Part shown: positions 25,647-34,497 of the stretch, piece by piece | How positions within the stretch are numbered: position 1 is the stretch's first letter | How the letters are laid out: each line of letters begins with the position of its first letter | DNA from: Chitinophaga pinensis | Lineage (GTDB): Bacteria; Bacteroidota; Bacteroidia; UKL13-3 | Assembly (NCBI GenBank): GCA_945860865.1 | Contig: CAMARW010000012.1 | Coordinates: 1 to 48,695, forward strand | Length of the DNA: 48,695 nucleotides | Direction: 5' to 3' | Made by a program: the position numbers and the translations under genes | Notes under the pieces: model-generated | Databases searched by the model: none | What the model was told of the DNA's origin: nothing | What the model saw: only the letters and a program-made list of their open reading frames with translations

Positions 25647-26593
25647 TACTTTAAAATAACCAAAGTTGCACCACTACCAAATTTAAGGATATCAGCATCT
25701 TCAAAAGAACTTATCGTTTCTGGGTGTTTGCTTAAATAAGTGCGTATTTTATTCTTTAAATAGGCATTTCCAACCCCGTGTATGTAAACCATTTCTGGCA
25801 CCCTATGCACAAAAGCAGACTCTAAGGTTTGCATAAAAACATCCATTTGAAAAGTGGTTATATCACTGGCTGAACCAAAACCATTAGCCTGCAATGCATC
25901 GTAGTGCAAATCGATTACGTTATTTGGTTTTGCTTTTAAATCTATTGGAGTTTGTAATACCTTCTCAGAAAAGTCTTTTTGTTTTAATGCAGTTAAATTA
26001 AGCTTTTCAAGAGGTGCATCAACATTAAAAACATAAGCTTGCTTGCCCAAGAAAAAGCAATGTTTCCAATAATTATGGAAGGTTTTTGCCTGAAAGCTAA
26101 ACTCAGAGCCAATACTTACTGCTGGCTTTACGCTAATAGGTTCAATAGGAAGTATTACAAAATGAAAATTAGGCCACTGATCAAATTGATTTAAAAGCAC
26201 CTTTCCAATCAAAACAGTGTCTTCTTTCTCTAATTTAATTTGCTTTTGTAAATGATAAACGCCTTGCATTTTCTGGTAATACAAAACAATTACTTCCTCC
26301 GCAAAATTGTTATGTAAGTGTATATCTAAATCGGTATCACCTATTCTCTCGAATGCTAAAAACACACCCAAAGGATTTACATTTTGTGCTTTAAAAGACT
26401 TTAAAGGTGCTGGCTCAGGGTTATTACCCGCTTTATCATCAAATTTTATTTTAACAACTTCATTGATTAAAACCGGAATTTCAAAATCACTTTCAATGGT
26501 TACGCCAATAACGTTATTTGCCTTAAACGAGGTGACAATACCCTCCATGTTTTCATTGAGGAATCTTACCTTATCACCTAATTTTATGTTCAT
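25646..26593 (-). CDS. DUF2027 and Smr domain protein
   Basis: This 315-residue protein begins with a beta-barrel-like segment, LGDKVRFLNENMEGIVTSFKANNVIGV. A DUF2027-type middle domain follows (NPLGVFLAFERIGDTDLDIHLHNN). The C-terminal 90 residues are a Smr domain with VIDLHYDAL (about 226-234) and YIHGVGNAYLKNKI (about 270-283), the nuclease-type motifs shared with MutS2. Smr domains can nick nucleic acids or act on stalled ribosomes; here the role is unknown. Its ATG shares a base with the ychF stop (TAATG), so the two are translationally coupled. Confidence 0.88.
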   Translation of the reverse strand: MNIKLGDKVRFLNENMEGIVTSFKANNVIGVTIESDFEIPVLINEVVKIKFDDKAGNNPEPAPLKSFKAQNVNPLGVFLAFERIGDTDLDIHLHNNFAEEVIVLYYQKMQGVYHLQKQIKLEKEDTVLIGKVLLNQFDQWPNFHFVILPIEPISVKPAVSIGSEFSFQAKTFHNYWKHCFFLGKQAYVFNVDAPLEKLNLTALKQKDFSEKVLQTPIDLKAKPNNVIDLHYDALQANGFGSASDITTFQMDVFMQTLESAFVHRVPEMVYIHGVGNAYLKNKIRTYLSKHPETISSFEDADILKFGSGATLVILK

Positions 26594-27690
26594 TATACGT
26601 TAAATTTAAAATGCATTACATCGCCATCAACCACTACATACTCCTTACCTTCCATACTCAATTTCCCTGCTTCTCTGCAAGCAGATTCGCTGCCATAATT
26701 CAAATAATCTACCAAATGAATAACCTCTGCTTTAATAAACCCTCTTTCAAAATCTGTGTGAATTACACCCGCTGCTTGCGGTGCCTTAAACCCTTTATGG
26801 ATTGTCCAAGCTCTAACCTCTTGCACACCAGCGGTAAAATAGGTTATCAAATTTAACAAGCTATAAGCTGCGGTAATTAACTTGGCCACACCCGATTCTT
26901 CTAAACCTAAATCGTTTAAAAATGCCACGCGGTCTTCATAACTATCTAATTGGGCTATATCAGCTTCTATGGCTGCGCTTATTACCAATACTTGTGCGTT
27001 TTCGTCTTTAACGGCATCCTTTACTTTGTTTACATGCTCGTTGCCATTTATTACGCTGCCTTCATCTACATTACAAACATACAAAACAGGCTTAAGTGTA
27101 AGTAAACATAAATCTTCTACATGCACCAATTCATCCTCTGTTGTAATTAAAGTGCGGGCGTTTAATCCATTTTCTAAATGTGACTTAAACTTAGATAAAA
27201 TCGCCTCAATTTTCACCGCTTCTTTGTCGCCTGTTTTAGCAGCACGACTGGTTTTCATTAATTTCTTTTCGATAGAATCTATGTCCTTCAACTGAAGTTC
27301 AGTATCTATTACGTCTTTATCGCGCAATGGGTTTACACTGCCATCCACGTGAATGATGTTATCATCTTCAAAACACCTTAAAACATGAATAATAGCATCT
27401 GTTTCTCTAATATTACCCAAAAACTGATTACCTAAACCTTCGCCTTTACTAGCACCTTTTACTAAACCAGCAATATCTACAATCTCAATGGTTGTAGGAA
27501 CCATTTTATTAGGCTTTACCAACTCTGCAATTTTATTTAACCTACTGTCTGGAACAGTTATTACGCCTACATTGGGTTCAATTGTACAAAACGGAAAATT
27601 GGCCGCTTGTGCTTTTGCATTGCTTAAACAATTAAATAAAGTTGATTTTCCTACATTGGGCAAGCCCACTATTCCACATTGTAATGCCAT
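26593..27690 (-). CDS. ychF: Redox-regulated ATPase YchF (OLA1 family)
   Basis: This is an Obg-type P-loop protein that prefers ATP over GTP and associates with ribosomes. GLPNVGKST is at residues 9-17, DIAGLVKGASKGEGLGNQFL is the switch region, and CNVDE replaces the NKxD specificity motif, as expected for YchF. The C-terminal TGS-like domain has GVIHTDFERGFIKAEVI. From ATG 27690 the protein has 365 residues, matching the family. The frame extends 18 residues upstream, but that part is translated from a heptamer repeat and is rejected. It overlaps the Smr gene by one base. Confidence 0.96.
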   Translation of the reverse strand: MALQCGIVGLPNVGKSTLFNCLSNAKAQAANFPFCTIEPNVGVITVPDSRLNKIAELVKPNKMVPTTIEIVDIAGLVKGASKGEGLGNQFLGNIRETDAIIHVLRCFEDDNIIHVDGSVNPLRDKDVIDTELQLKDIDSIEKKLMKTSRAAKTGDKEAVKIEAILSKFKSHLENGLNARTLITTEDELVHVEDLCLLTLKPVLYVCNVDEGSVINGNEHVNKVKDAVKDENAQVLVISAAIEADIAQLDSYEDRVAFLNDLGLEESGVAKLITAAYSLLNLITYFTAGVQEVRAWTIHKGFKAPQAAGVIHTDFERGFIKAEVIHLVDYLNYGSESACREAGKLSMEGKEYVVVDGDVMHFKFNV

Positions 27691-27701
27691 TTTTTTATTT
27701 T

Positions 27702-27765
27702 TTGGTTGTTGGTTATTGGTCGTTGGTAAACTAATTTGGTCCATGGTCTATGGACTATGGACTAT
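27702..27765. repeat. Two adjacent heptamer repeats upstream of ychF
   Basis: Bases 27702-27729 read as four 7-nt units (TTGGTTG, TTGGTTA, TTGGTCG, TTGGTAA). Bases 27741-27765 carry the heptamer TATGGAC in a series like that beside copA (TATGGTC, TATGGAC, TATGGAC seen with small offsets). The pair fills nearly the whole 76-bp gap between the glmM stop and the ychF start. Confidence 0.7.
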
Positions 27766-27766
27766 T

Positions 27767-29182
27767 TTATGATTTTATGAATTGTTTCATGTCGGAGATG
27801 AGTTTTTCGGCTAGGCTATTGGCGGTGTTTTCACTCTGACTTTCAGCATAAATTCTGATGATTGGTTCCGTATTTGATCTACGTAAATGCACCCATTCCT
27901 TATCAAATTCAATTTTTAAGCCATCCACTTCGTTGATAGGTTGTTTTTTGTATTTATCTTTAATCTGCAACATTAACCTATCAATATTAATATCTGGTGT
28001 TAGTTCAATTTTCTTTTTAGCGATGGTATAATCTGGGTAACTCTCTCTTAGCATAGAGCATATCTTTCCAAACTTTGCTAAATGAGATAAAAACAAAGCA
28101 ATACCTATCATTGAATCTCTACCATAATGCAATTCTGGGAAGATAATTCCACCATTGCCTTCACCACCAATTACGGCATGGGTATCTTTCATCATTTTCA
28201 CCACATTTACTTCTCCAACTGCACTGGCAGCATAAGTTCCACCGTGTTTTTCGGTAATGTCTCTAAGAGCCCGTGTAGAAGATAAATTGGAAACCGAATT
28301 TCTTTGATAACCCAAACGCGCCAACTTCTCCTCACTGGTGTTTTTAAGCACATAATCTGCAATAGAAACCAAAGTGTATTCCTCGCCAAACATGCTACCA
28401 TCCTCGCTTACTAAAGCTAATCTATCCACATCTGGATCTACCACAATGCCTAAGTCGGCATTATTGCGCCTTACTTCACCAGAAATAGCCGTTAGGTTTT
28501 CAGGCAAAGGCTCTGGGTTGTGTGGGAATTTTCCATCAGGAGTACAGTAAATTTCTATGATATCAGTAACACCAAGTGCTCTTAACAATTGAGGAACTGC
28601 AATGCCACCTGTAGAATTAACCGCATCTACCACCACTTTAAACTTCTTAGCCTTGATTGCCTCCACATCCACCAAATCAATAGCTAGAATCGCATCAATA
28701 TGCTTTTGAATATACGTATTGTTTTCGGTTCTTTTGCCTAACTTATCTACTTCTGCAAATTCTATTTTATCACCATCGGCAATTGATAATACCTCTCTGC
28801 CAATTTCATCAGAAATAAATTCGCCTTTATGATTTAATAACTTTAGAGCATTCCATTGCTTTGGGTTGTGACTGGCAGTTAAAATAATACCACCCTGCGC
28901 ACCTTCCATCACAACAGCCATTTCTACTGTTGGTGTGGTGCTCAATCCCAAATCTATTACATCAATTCCAAGCCCCATTAAAGTGCCACAAACCAATGAA
29001 TTCACCATTTCGCCAGATATCCTGGCATCTCTTCCCACAACCATTTTACAAGTTGCATGATTCTGCTTCATTAAATAACCAAATGCTGCAGTAAATTTTA
29101 CAATATCAGTTGGGGTGAGAGCGTCACCTGCTTTTCCACCAATAGTTCCTCTGATACCTGAAATAGATTTTATTAAAGTCAA
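27767..29182 (-). CDS. glmM: Phosphoglucosamine mutase (GlmM-type phosphohexomutase)
   Basis: The enzyme interconverts glucosamine-6-phosphate and glucosamine-1-phosphate for UDP-GlcNAc and cell-wall synthesis. The N-terminus TLIKSISGIRGTIGG is the phosphohexomutase start. LTASHNPKQWNALK contains the phospho-Ser 104, VVDPDVDRLAL (about 246-256) binds the metal, and VGGEGNGGIIFPE binds the sugar. RRSNTEPIIRIYAES is the phosphate-binding loop. The length is 471 residues. The start codon is TTG at 29182; no ATG or GTG precedes the conserved N-terminus. A related phosphomannomutase function cannot be excluded. Confidence 0.92.
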   Translation of the reverse strand: MTLIKSISGIRGTIGGKAGDALTPTDIVKFTAAFGYLMKQNHATCKMVVGRDARISGEMVNSLVCGTLMGLGIDVIDLGLSTTPTVEMAVVMEGAQGGIILTASHNPKQWNALKLLNHKGEFISDEIGREVLSIADGDKIEFAEVDKLGKRTENNTYIQKHIDAILAIDLVDVEAIKAKKFKVVVDAVNSTGGIAVPQLLRALGVTDIIEIYCTPDGKFPHNPEPLPENLTAISGEVRRNNADLGIVVDPDVDRLALVSEDGSMFGEEYTLVSIADYVLKNTSEEKLARLGYQRNSVSNLSSTRALRDITEKHGGTYAASAVGEVNVVKMMKDTHAVIGGEGNGGIIFPELHYGRDSMIGIALFLSHLAKFGKICSMLRESYPDYTIAKKKIELTPDINIDRLMLQIKDKYKKQPINEVDGLKIEFDKEWVHLRRSNTEPIIRIYAESQSENTANSLAEKLISDMKQFIKS

Positions 29183-29201
29183 AATTTTTAAGTTTAAGAG
29201 T

Positions 29202-29209
29202 CAAAAATA
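29202..29209 (-). promoter_or_regulatory. Putative -7 promoter box of glmM
   Basis: TATTTTTG on the minus strand matches TAnnTTTG, 19 nt before the TTG start. This supports that non-ATG start. Confidence 0.45.
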
Positions 29210-29295
29210 AGCCTTCAAACCCTAATAAACATTTGAACTTGCAAATAGAATTATAAATACTTAATTATAAGGCAAATTAAATCCAAACAAGCACC

Positions 29296-30996
29296 TTAAA
29301 AATCATAATTCCGCTGGTTTATGTTGAGCCTAATTCCCATAGTAAAATATGCAGTTTCAAAATTAAACTGTTCAAGTACTGATTGGGTTCTGCGATAACC
29401 CATTTTTAAATCTAAAAACAAATTGTGGTAGGCCATATAACTTACTGTTAAATCTGTCATAATAAAAGTAGTAAAAACACCTTGGGTTATATAATTACCA
29501 TAAACTGGTGATGAATGTGTGTGATAACTTAACCTAGGATCTTTTCCAAAATTACTGCCATTGGTGTCATTTCCATATTGAGCCATAATTAACTTTGCAA
29601 TAATATTTACTCTATTGCTTGGCTGGTACCTCAAAATACCTATTGATTCATAAAAATTTGCACCTAATGGATGACCCATAAATTGCCTAAAATTACTAAA
29701 CGATTGAGCGGCATTGTAGCTAGTATATTGAAACGGCCGAGATAAATTAAATTCTCCCTGCAAATCTAAATTCTTAATACCCAAAACATCCACATATTTC
29801 AATCCAGTTTGTATAGCATATTTATTATGCATCCATCCGGTATTGTTCACAATTTTTTCTAATACAAACTCCGAAATTACTACTTGGCCATAAAGCGAAA
29901 AATGTTTCAAAAAATTGTACTTATAATTCATCCCAAGAATTGCCTTATCAGTGCTGTTTAAGCCATTCTCAACCGATTTAAAAAAAATCACAGGATTCAA
30001 ATAATTTGGGTCGAACCCAGATCCAACATGCCCGCTATCTCGCTGAAATATTATAGTTTCAAATACGCCTATATTAAAATTTTTACCTAGGTTCAAACCT
30101 AAATGATGCGTAGCCATGTAACGCCTAGATTGAGCAGCACGACCACCTAAGGCTGGTTCCCGTAATTCTGCCCAAATATTGGTATAATTCATTTTCCAAA
30201 TGCGCGTGTTTAAACGCATAGATAAATACTCTGGATGCATATCTCCCATGATAAAACTACGGTAACCATCACCCAAAAAATTGCGGTAATGGCCAAATTG
30301 TAAATCCATGTATTTATTAAGCGAGCCGGTAACATAAGCGTTAGATAAAAAGTAGCCATAGTAATTATCGTAGGGCTTTACAAAGTTGGCGTATGGCAGC
30401 ACCCCTTCTTTTAACAAATAATCACCAACCCAACTATGAGGCTTCAAAATTTCATCACTTACGCTTGTATAAAAGCCAATTTTATCACCTATATTTCCTC
30501 TTATTTCAACGCCTCTATTGTTTATTAATGCATTTTGTCCGTTCCATTTATCTGTTGATACTTGGTAGTACAAAACAGGATTTACAATCAAGTTAAAATC
30601 TTTTATAGTAGTGCTATACAAGGCCGACTTGCGCTTGTAAAATGATTTTAAAAACCGCTTTTTAGTAAAACTATTCTCTCGGTTGCTCCATTCAAAATTA
30701 TCTGTAATTAGATAATCCATATTAAAAAAATCTACAGAAGAGAGAGAAACTTTATTCACTGGAAAGCTATCTATGTAATTTGCGATAGCTTTTCTTCTGT
30801 AACTTTTACCTGAGCTTTGAAAATAATCATTAGCTAATTCGCCAGATTTAATCTCTAACCTATCTAGTATGTGCTGACTAATTCCACCGTTTGGAATATA
30901 AGTATGCTGTGCATTTATATTAAAACTGGTATGGATTAAACCAAAAACAATGAGCAGTTGTGTTGCAAACGTTTTTATTTTCTGATTATATTTCAT
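29296..30996 (-). CDS. Outer-membrane beta-barrel protein, RemB/Wzi-like
   Basis: This 566-residue protein has a signal peptide ending at INAQ (about residue 29). The remainder alternates aromatic beta strands, as in outer-membrane barrels (IKDFNLIVNPVLYYQVS, LQFGHYRNFLGDGYRSF, FNFETAYFTMGIRLNIN). Its last residues, QRNYDF, end in Phe, the usual barrel terminus. FGHYRNFLGDGYRSF is typical of the family annotated in Bacteroidota as RemB or capsule-assembly Wzi-like proteins. A motility or polysaccharide role is only by name; I cannot test it. A 17-bp gap to the SirB1-like gene upstream suggests an operon. Confidence 0.75.
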   Translation of the reverse strand: MKYNQKIKTFATQLLIVFGLIHTSFNINAQHTYIPNGGISQHILDRLEIKSGELANDYFQSSGKSYRRKAIANYIDSFPVNKVSLSSVDFFNMDYLITDNFEWSNRENSFTKKRFLKSFYKRKSALYSTTIKDFNLIVNPVLYYQVSTDKWNGQNALINNRGVEIRGNIGDKIGFYTSVSDEILKPHSWVGDYLLKEGVLPYANFVKPYDNYYGYFLSNAYVTGSLNKYMDLQFGHYRNFLGDGYRSFIMGDMHPEYLSMRLNTRIWKMNYTNIWAELREPALGGRAAQSRRYMATHHLGLNLGKNFNIGVFETIIFQRDSGHVGSGFDPNYLNPVIFFKSVENGLNSTDKAILGMNYKYNFLKHFSLYGQVVISEFVLEKIVNNTGWMHNKYAIQTGLKYVDVLGIKNLDLQGEFNLSRPFQYTSYNAAQSFSNFRQFMGHPLGANFYESIGILRYQPSNRVNIIAKLIMAQYGNDTNGSNFGKDPRLSYHTHSSPVYGNYITQGVFTTFIMTDLTVSYMAYHNLFLDLKMGYRRTQSVLEQFNFETAYFTMGIRLNINQRNYDF

Positions 30997-31013
30997 CTTG
31001 ATAAATCATTTGA

Positions 31014-31943
31014 TTATTCGCCTAAATCATTAAACTGAGTTAGCGGAGGTTCGCCCAATGCGTACAATAACTTTAGCACTTCCTGTTGTTTATATGTTTT
31101 ATTAAGTTTTTCATAGGCAGATGCTAAATTACGTAGAATTCGTTTAATAATATCTAAATTGGTGCAAGGCACTAAAAAATCATTATTCACGGTAATTTTT
31201 ACCTGCTGCAAAAACTGAATCAAATTGGTTTTCGAAAAAATAGATCCCCCATTGAAAGCATTAATATAGAATAAAATTTTTCCGCTTTTATTCAGCATCT
31301 CTTCAATTTCGTTAAAACGCATCTCCACATTACTTTTGCCAAATTCCTCCAAATAAGCCAGAACAAAATGTTGCGGTAAGTTTACCCCAAAAATAGGAAT
31401 ATTTAAACGTTGAGCTACTAAAATATAAATGCTTGCTAGTAGGATAGGATTCCCCTTTTTGGTTTCTAATACTTGATTTATGAATGAATTAGCAGGGTCG
31501 TGATAATTTTCTACATTACCTTTAAACCCATGCACTTGATAAAATATATAGTTCATGATCCGAACCTTTTCGAACGGACTTAATTCAAAGTTCATCTCTA
31601 GCCAAACATCTAACCTCAGCTTCTCAATGAGATTTATTAAATGCTGTTTATCATAATCTGGAAAACGATATTTACATACTAAATAAACACCATGCAATAA
31701 GTCTTGGTCTTTACTTAGCTGCCAATCTATAAATTCTTGCAATAATTCATTCAGCTGAAGCTGATGAATTATATTTTCTAAACGTTGTTGGTGGCATAAA
31801 TCTTTCAGTTCGCCCCACTCCTCCTCTAAAATTGGAATAATCTGTTTGCCTAATGTTAGCAGCTTTTGCTCAACGTGCAGCAAAACCTCTGGGTCGTTAT
31901 CATCCAATAAAGCTACCAATGACCTCAATTCAGATTCATTCAT
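31014..31943 (-). CDS. SirB1-like transglutaminase-fold protein
   Basis: This 309-residue protein has the SirB1/YchA pattern: ENYHDPANSFINQVLETKKGNPILLASIYILVA, then LNIPIFGVNLPQHFVLAY. The fold is that of transglutaminase/protease enzymes. However, the KGNPILLASIY segment has no Cys where active members have one; only the His of LPQHF remains. The protein is therefore probably not an active thiol enzyme. The N-terminal 100 residues are helical (repeat-like). It is cotranscribed in all likelihood with the barrel gene downstream. Function is unknown. Confidence 0.85.
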   Translation of the reverse strand: MNESELRSLVALLDDNDPEVLLHVEQKLLTLGKQIIPILEEEWGELKDLCHQQRLENIIHQLQLNELLQEFIDWQLSKDQDLLHGVYLVCKYRFPDYDKQHLINLIEKLRLDVWLEMNFELSPFEKVRIMNYIFYQVHGFKGNVENYHDPANSFINQVLETKKGNPILLASIYILVAQRLNIPIFGVNLPQHFVLAYLEEFGKSNVEMRFNEIEEMLNKSGKILFYINAFNGGSIFSKTNLIQFLQQVKITVNNDFLVPCTNLDIIKRILRNLASAYEKLNKTYKQQEVLKLLYALGEPPLTQFNDLGE

Positions 31944-31994
31944 ACCCTATCATATTTATTCAGAATTTACCCAATTAAATTTAGATTTTAAAGA

Positions 31995-34361
31995 TTACTT
32001 AGATACCTTTTTTTTAGCAGCTACTTTTTTAGGTGCCTCTTTTTTTGCGGCTGTAGGAGCTTTTTTAACTGAGGTTTTTTCTTCAGCCGCAATTATATCT
32101 ACAACCATTTCATAAGTTAAGTCTTCTAATTTTTGAGTTTTAGCCAACTTATAATTCCCCTTACCCTTAGCAATATATGGCCCCCATCTGCCATTTAAAA
32201 TTTTAATTTCTTCATCTTGCGGAAAGGTTTTCAGTAGCTTATTGGCATCTGATATGCGCTTTCCCTCAATTAAATCAATCGCTCTTGGTTCATCTATGGC
32301 AAAAACATCATCTGTTTTGGGTATACTGATGAATTTACTATCGTGCATTAAGTAAGGGCCAAACCTTCCTATGGCAGCTTTAATTGGTTTATCTTCAAAA
32401 CTACCTATAAGTCTAGGTAATTTAAACAAGTCTAGCGCCTCTGCTAAAGTAATGGTTTCTGTTAATTGTCCGGCGCGCAAACTGGCATAGCGAGGCTTTA
32501 GTGCTTCGTCGTCAGAGTTTTCACCAATTTGAGCAAAGGGGCCATATCTGCCCAACCTTACCAAAACAGGTTTTCCGCTTTCGGGGTCTATTCCTAAATT
32601 ACGTTCGGCATTCTGCCTTTCGGCTGTTTCGCTGGTATTGGTAACAGTGGCATGAAACGGACCATAAAATTTTTCAATCATTTTATTCCACACCAATTGC
32701 CCGCGAGCAATTTTATCAAACTCTTCTTCTACGCTTGCAGTAAAACCAAAATCCATTATTTTTTCAAAGTGTTTACTTAAAAAATCTGTCACAATCATCC
32801 CAATATCACTTGGGAATAATTTAGATTTTTCACTGGCAAATTTCTCTGTTTTTTGCTGGCGCTCAATGCTATTTTTATTATCTAAGGTAAGCTGAACAAA
32901 ATTACGTTCCTTGCCTTCTCTATCCTCTTTCACTACATATCCACGTTTTTGTATGGTAGAAATAGTAGGTGCGTAGGTGGATGGTCTTCCAATTCCCAAC
33001 TCCTCCAATCGTTTAACCAAACTAGCTTCGGTGTATCTAGCAGAAGGTCGTGTATATTTTTCAGTTGCTTGTACTTGTATTAAATTCAGATCTTGTCCAA
33101 TCTTTAATGGAGGCAACATTTTACTGCCTTCATCTTCTTGCTCATCATCTGTACTTTCCAAATATACTTTTAAAAATCCATCAAATTTTAACACCTCACC
33201 TGTGGCAACTAATTGCTCTGAAATACCAGAAATAGTAATAGTTGCAACTGTTTTTTCTATTTTTGCTTTGGCCATTTGAGAGGCAATTGCACGTTTGTAA
33301 ATTAAATCGTACAGCCTCTTTTCTTGTGGTGTTCCATCAACCTCTACGTTTTCAAAGTAGGTTGGCCTAATAGCCTCATGGGCTTCTTGTGCACTATCGT
33401 TTTTGGTAGTATATCGCATGGGTCTGCTATACTTTTCTCCAAAGGTTGCACCAATATAATTTTGCGCACTCGCAATGGCTGTTTCAGATAAATTTACGCT
33501 ATCTGTTCTCATGTAAGTAATCAATCCACTTTCATAAAGTTTTTGAGCAATACTCATAGTGGTACTAACGCCATATCCCATTTTTCTACTTGCCTCTTGT
33601 TGCAGTGTAGAAGTGGTAAAAGGCGGAGCAGGAGATTTCTCACTTGGCTTTACTTCTAAATTTTTAATATTAAATGTAGCATTTTTACAACTCTCCAAAA
33701 AGGCTTGAGCCTCTTGCTCTGTTTCAAAACGTTTACCCAATTCTGCTTCCATCTGCTTACCACCTACATTAAATAAGGCTATTACCCTGAAGGCAGAATT
33801 GTAATTAAATATATTAATTTCTCTCTCTCTATCTACAATTAAACGAACGGCAACAGATTGAACCCTACCCGCACTTAGATTTGATTTTACCTTACGCCAT
33901 AACACGGGAGATAATTCAAATCCAACCAATCTATCTAAAACCCTTCGTGCTTGCTGTGCATCTACCAAGTTTTTATCTATACCGCGTGGATTTTCAATAG
34001 CCTTTAATATCGCTGGCTTGGTAATCTCATGAAATACAATCCTACGAGTTTTCTTTGCATCTAACTTCAATACTTCACTAAGATGCCAACTAATGGCTTC
34101 TCCCTCTCGGTCCTCGTCTGAGGCTAACCAAACCAACTCGGCATCCTTAGAAAGCTTCTTTAACTCCGCAACAATGGCTTTTTTATCTTCACTTACTTCA
34201 TAAGTAGGAGAAAAGTCTCCCTTAACATTTATGGCATCGTCTCCTTTTGCCAAATCACGGATATGACCAAAGCAGCTTTTTACAGTGTAATCACTCCCTA
34301 AAAACTTTTCTATAGTTTTTGCCTTGGCAGGCGACTCAACAATTACAAGATTTTTACTCAT
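31995..34361 (-). CDS. topA: DNA topoisomerase I (type IA)
   Basis: This enzyme relaxes negative supercoils by cutting one strand. The Toprim part has VESPAKAKTIEKFLG (Glu 9) and LASDEDREGEAISWHL (Asp 82, Asp 84, Glu 86). GLITYMRTDS gives the active Tyr 283, and SAGRVQSVAVRLIVDRE is the classic family box. No Cys4 zinc ribbons are visible; instead Toprim C-terminal repeats (LGRYGPFAQIG, IGRFGPYLMHD, GRWGPYIAKGKG) follow. A Lys/Ala-rich tail ends VAAKKKVSK. ATG 34361 is chosen (788 residues) because it directly starts the conserved MSKNLVIVES. The upstream extension from 34439 is unconserved. Confidence 0.96.
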   Translation of the reverse strand: MSKNLVIVESPAKAKTIEKFLGSDYTVKSCFGHIRDLAKGDDAINVKGDFSPTYEVSEDKKAIVAELKKLSKDAELVWLASDEDREGEAISWHLSEVLKLDAKKTRRIVFHEITKPAILKAIENPRGIDKNLVDAQQARRVLDRLVGFELSPVLWRKVKSNLSAGRVQSVAVRLIVDREREINIFNYNSAFRVIALFNVGGKQMEAELGKRFETEQEAQAFLESCKNATFNIKNLEVKPSEKSPAPPFTTSTLQQEASRKMGYGVSTTMSIAQKLYESGLITYMRTDSVNLSETAIASAQNYIGATFGEKYSRPMRYTTKNDSAQEAHEAIRPTYFENVEVDGTPQEKRLYDLIYKRAIASQMAKAKIEKTVATITISGISEQLVATGEVLKFDGFLKVYLESTDDEQEDEGSKMLPPLKIGQDLNLIQVQATEKYTRPSARYTEASLVKRLEELGIGRPSTYAPTISTIQKRGYVVKEDREGKERNFVQLTLDNKNSIERQQKTEKFASEKSKLFPSDIGMIVTDFLSKHFEKIMDFGFTASVEEEFDKIARGQLVWNKMIEKFYGPFHATVTNTSETAERQNAERNLGIDPESGKPVLVRLGRYGPFAQIGENSDDEALKPRYASLRAGQLTETITLAEALDLFKLPRLIGSFEDKPIKAAIGRFGPYLMHDSKFISIPKTDDVFAIDEPRAIDLIEGKRISDANKLLKTFPQDEEIKILNGRWGPYIAKGKGNYKLAKTQKLEDLTYEMVVDIIAAEEKTSVKKAPTAAKKEAPKKVAAKKKVSK

Positions 34362-34454
34362 CTTTAATATTCTCAATTTAAAATTCCACGCATCAGCAAT
34401 AATATTATTGTTGTTAGCGGGCACAATATCCGAATTCAATTCCTTAAAAAAAAC

Positions 34455-34480
34455 AAAAAGCCGCTGTGATGCGGCTTTTT
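34455..34480 (-). terminator. Rho-independent terminator of the M43 protease gene
   Basis: A perfect 10-bp stem, AAAAAGCCGC (34455-34464) with GCGGCTTTTT (34471-34480), has a 6-nt loop. On the minus strand it is followed by TTTTTG and seven more T. It lies 17 bp after the stop of the M43 gene. Confidence 0.9.
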
Positions 34481-34497
34481 GCAGTATTACAGGCCTC

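Noticed and set aside
27691-27744. N-terminal extension of YchF starting at 27744
   Set aside because: It is encoded by heptamer repeats; the conserved protein starts at ATG 27690.
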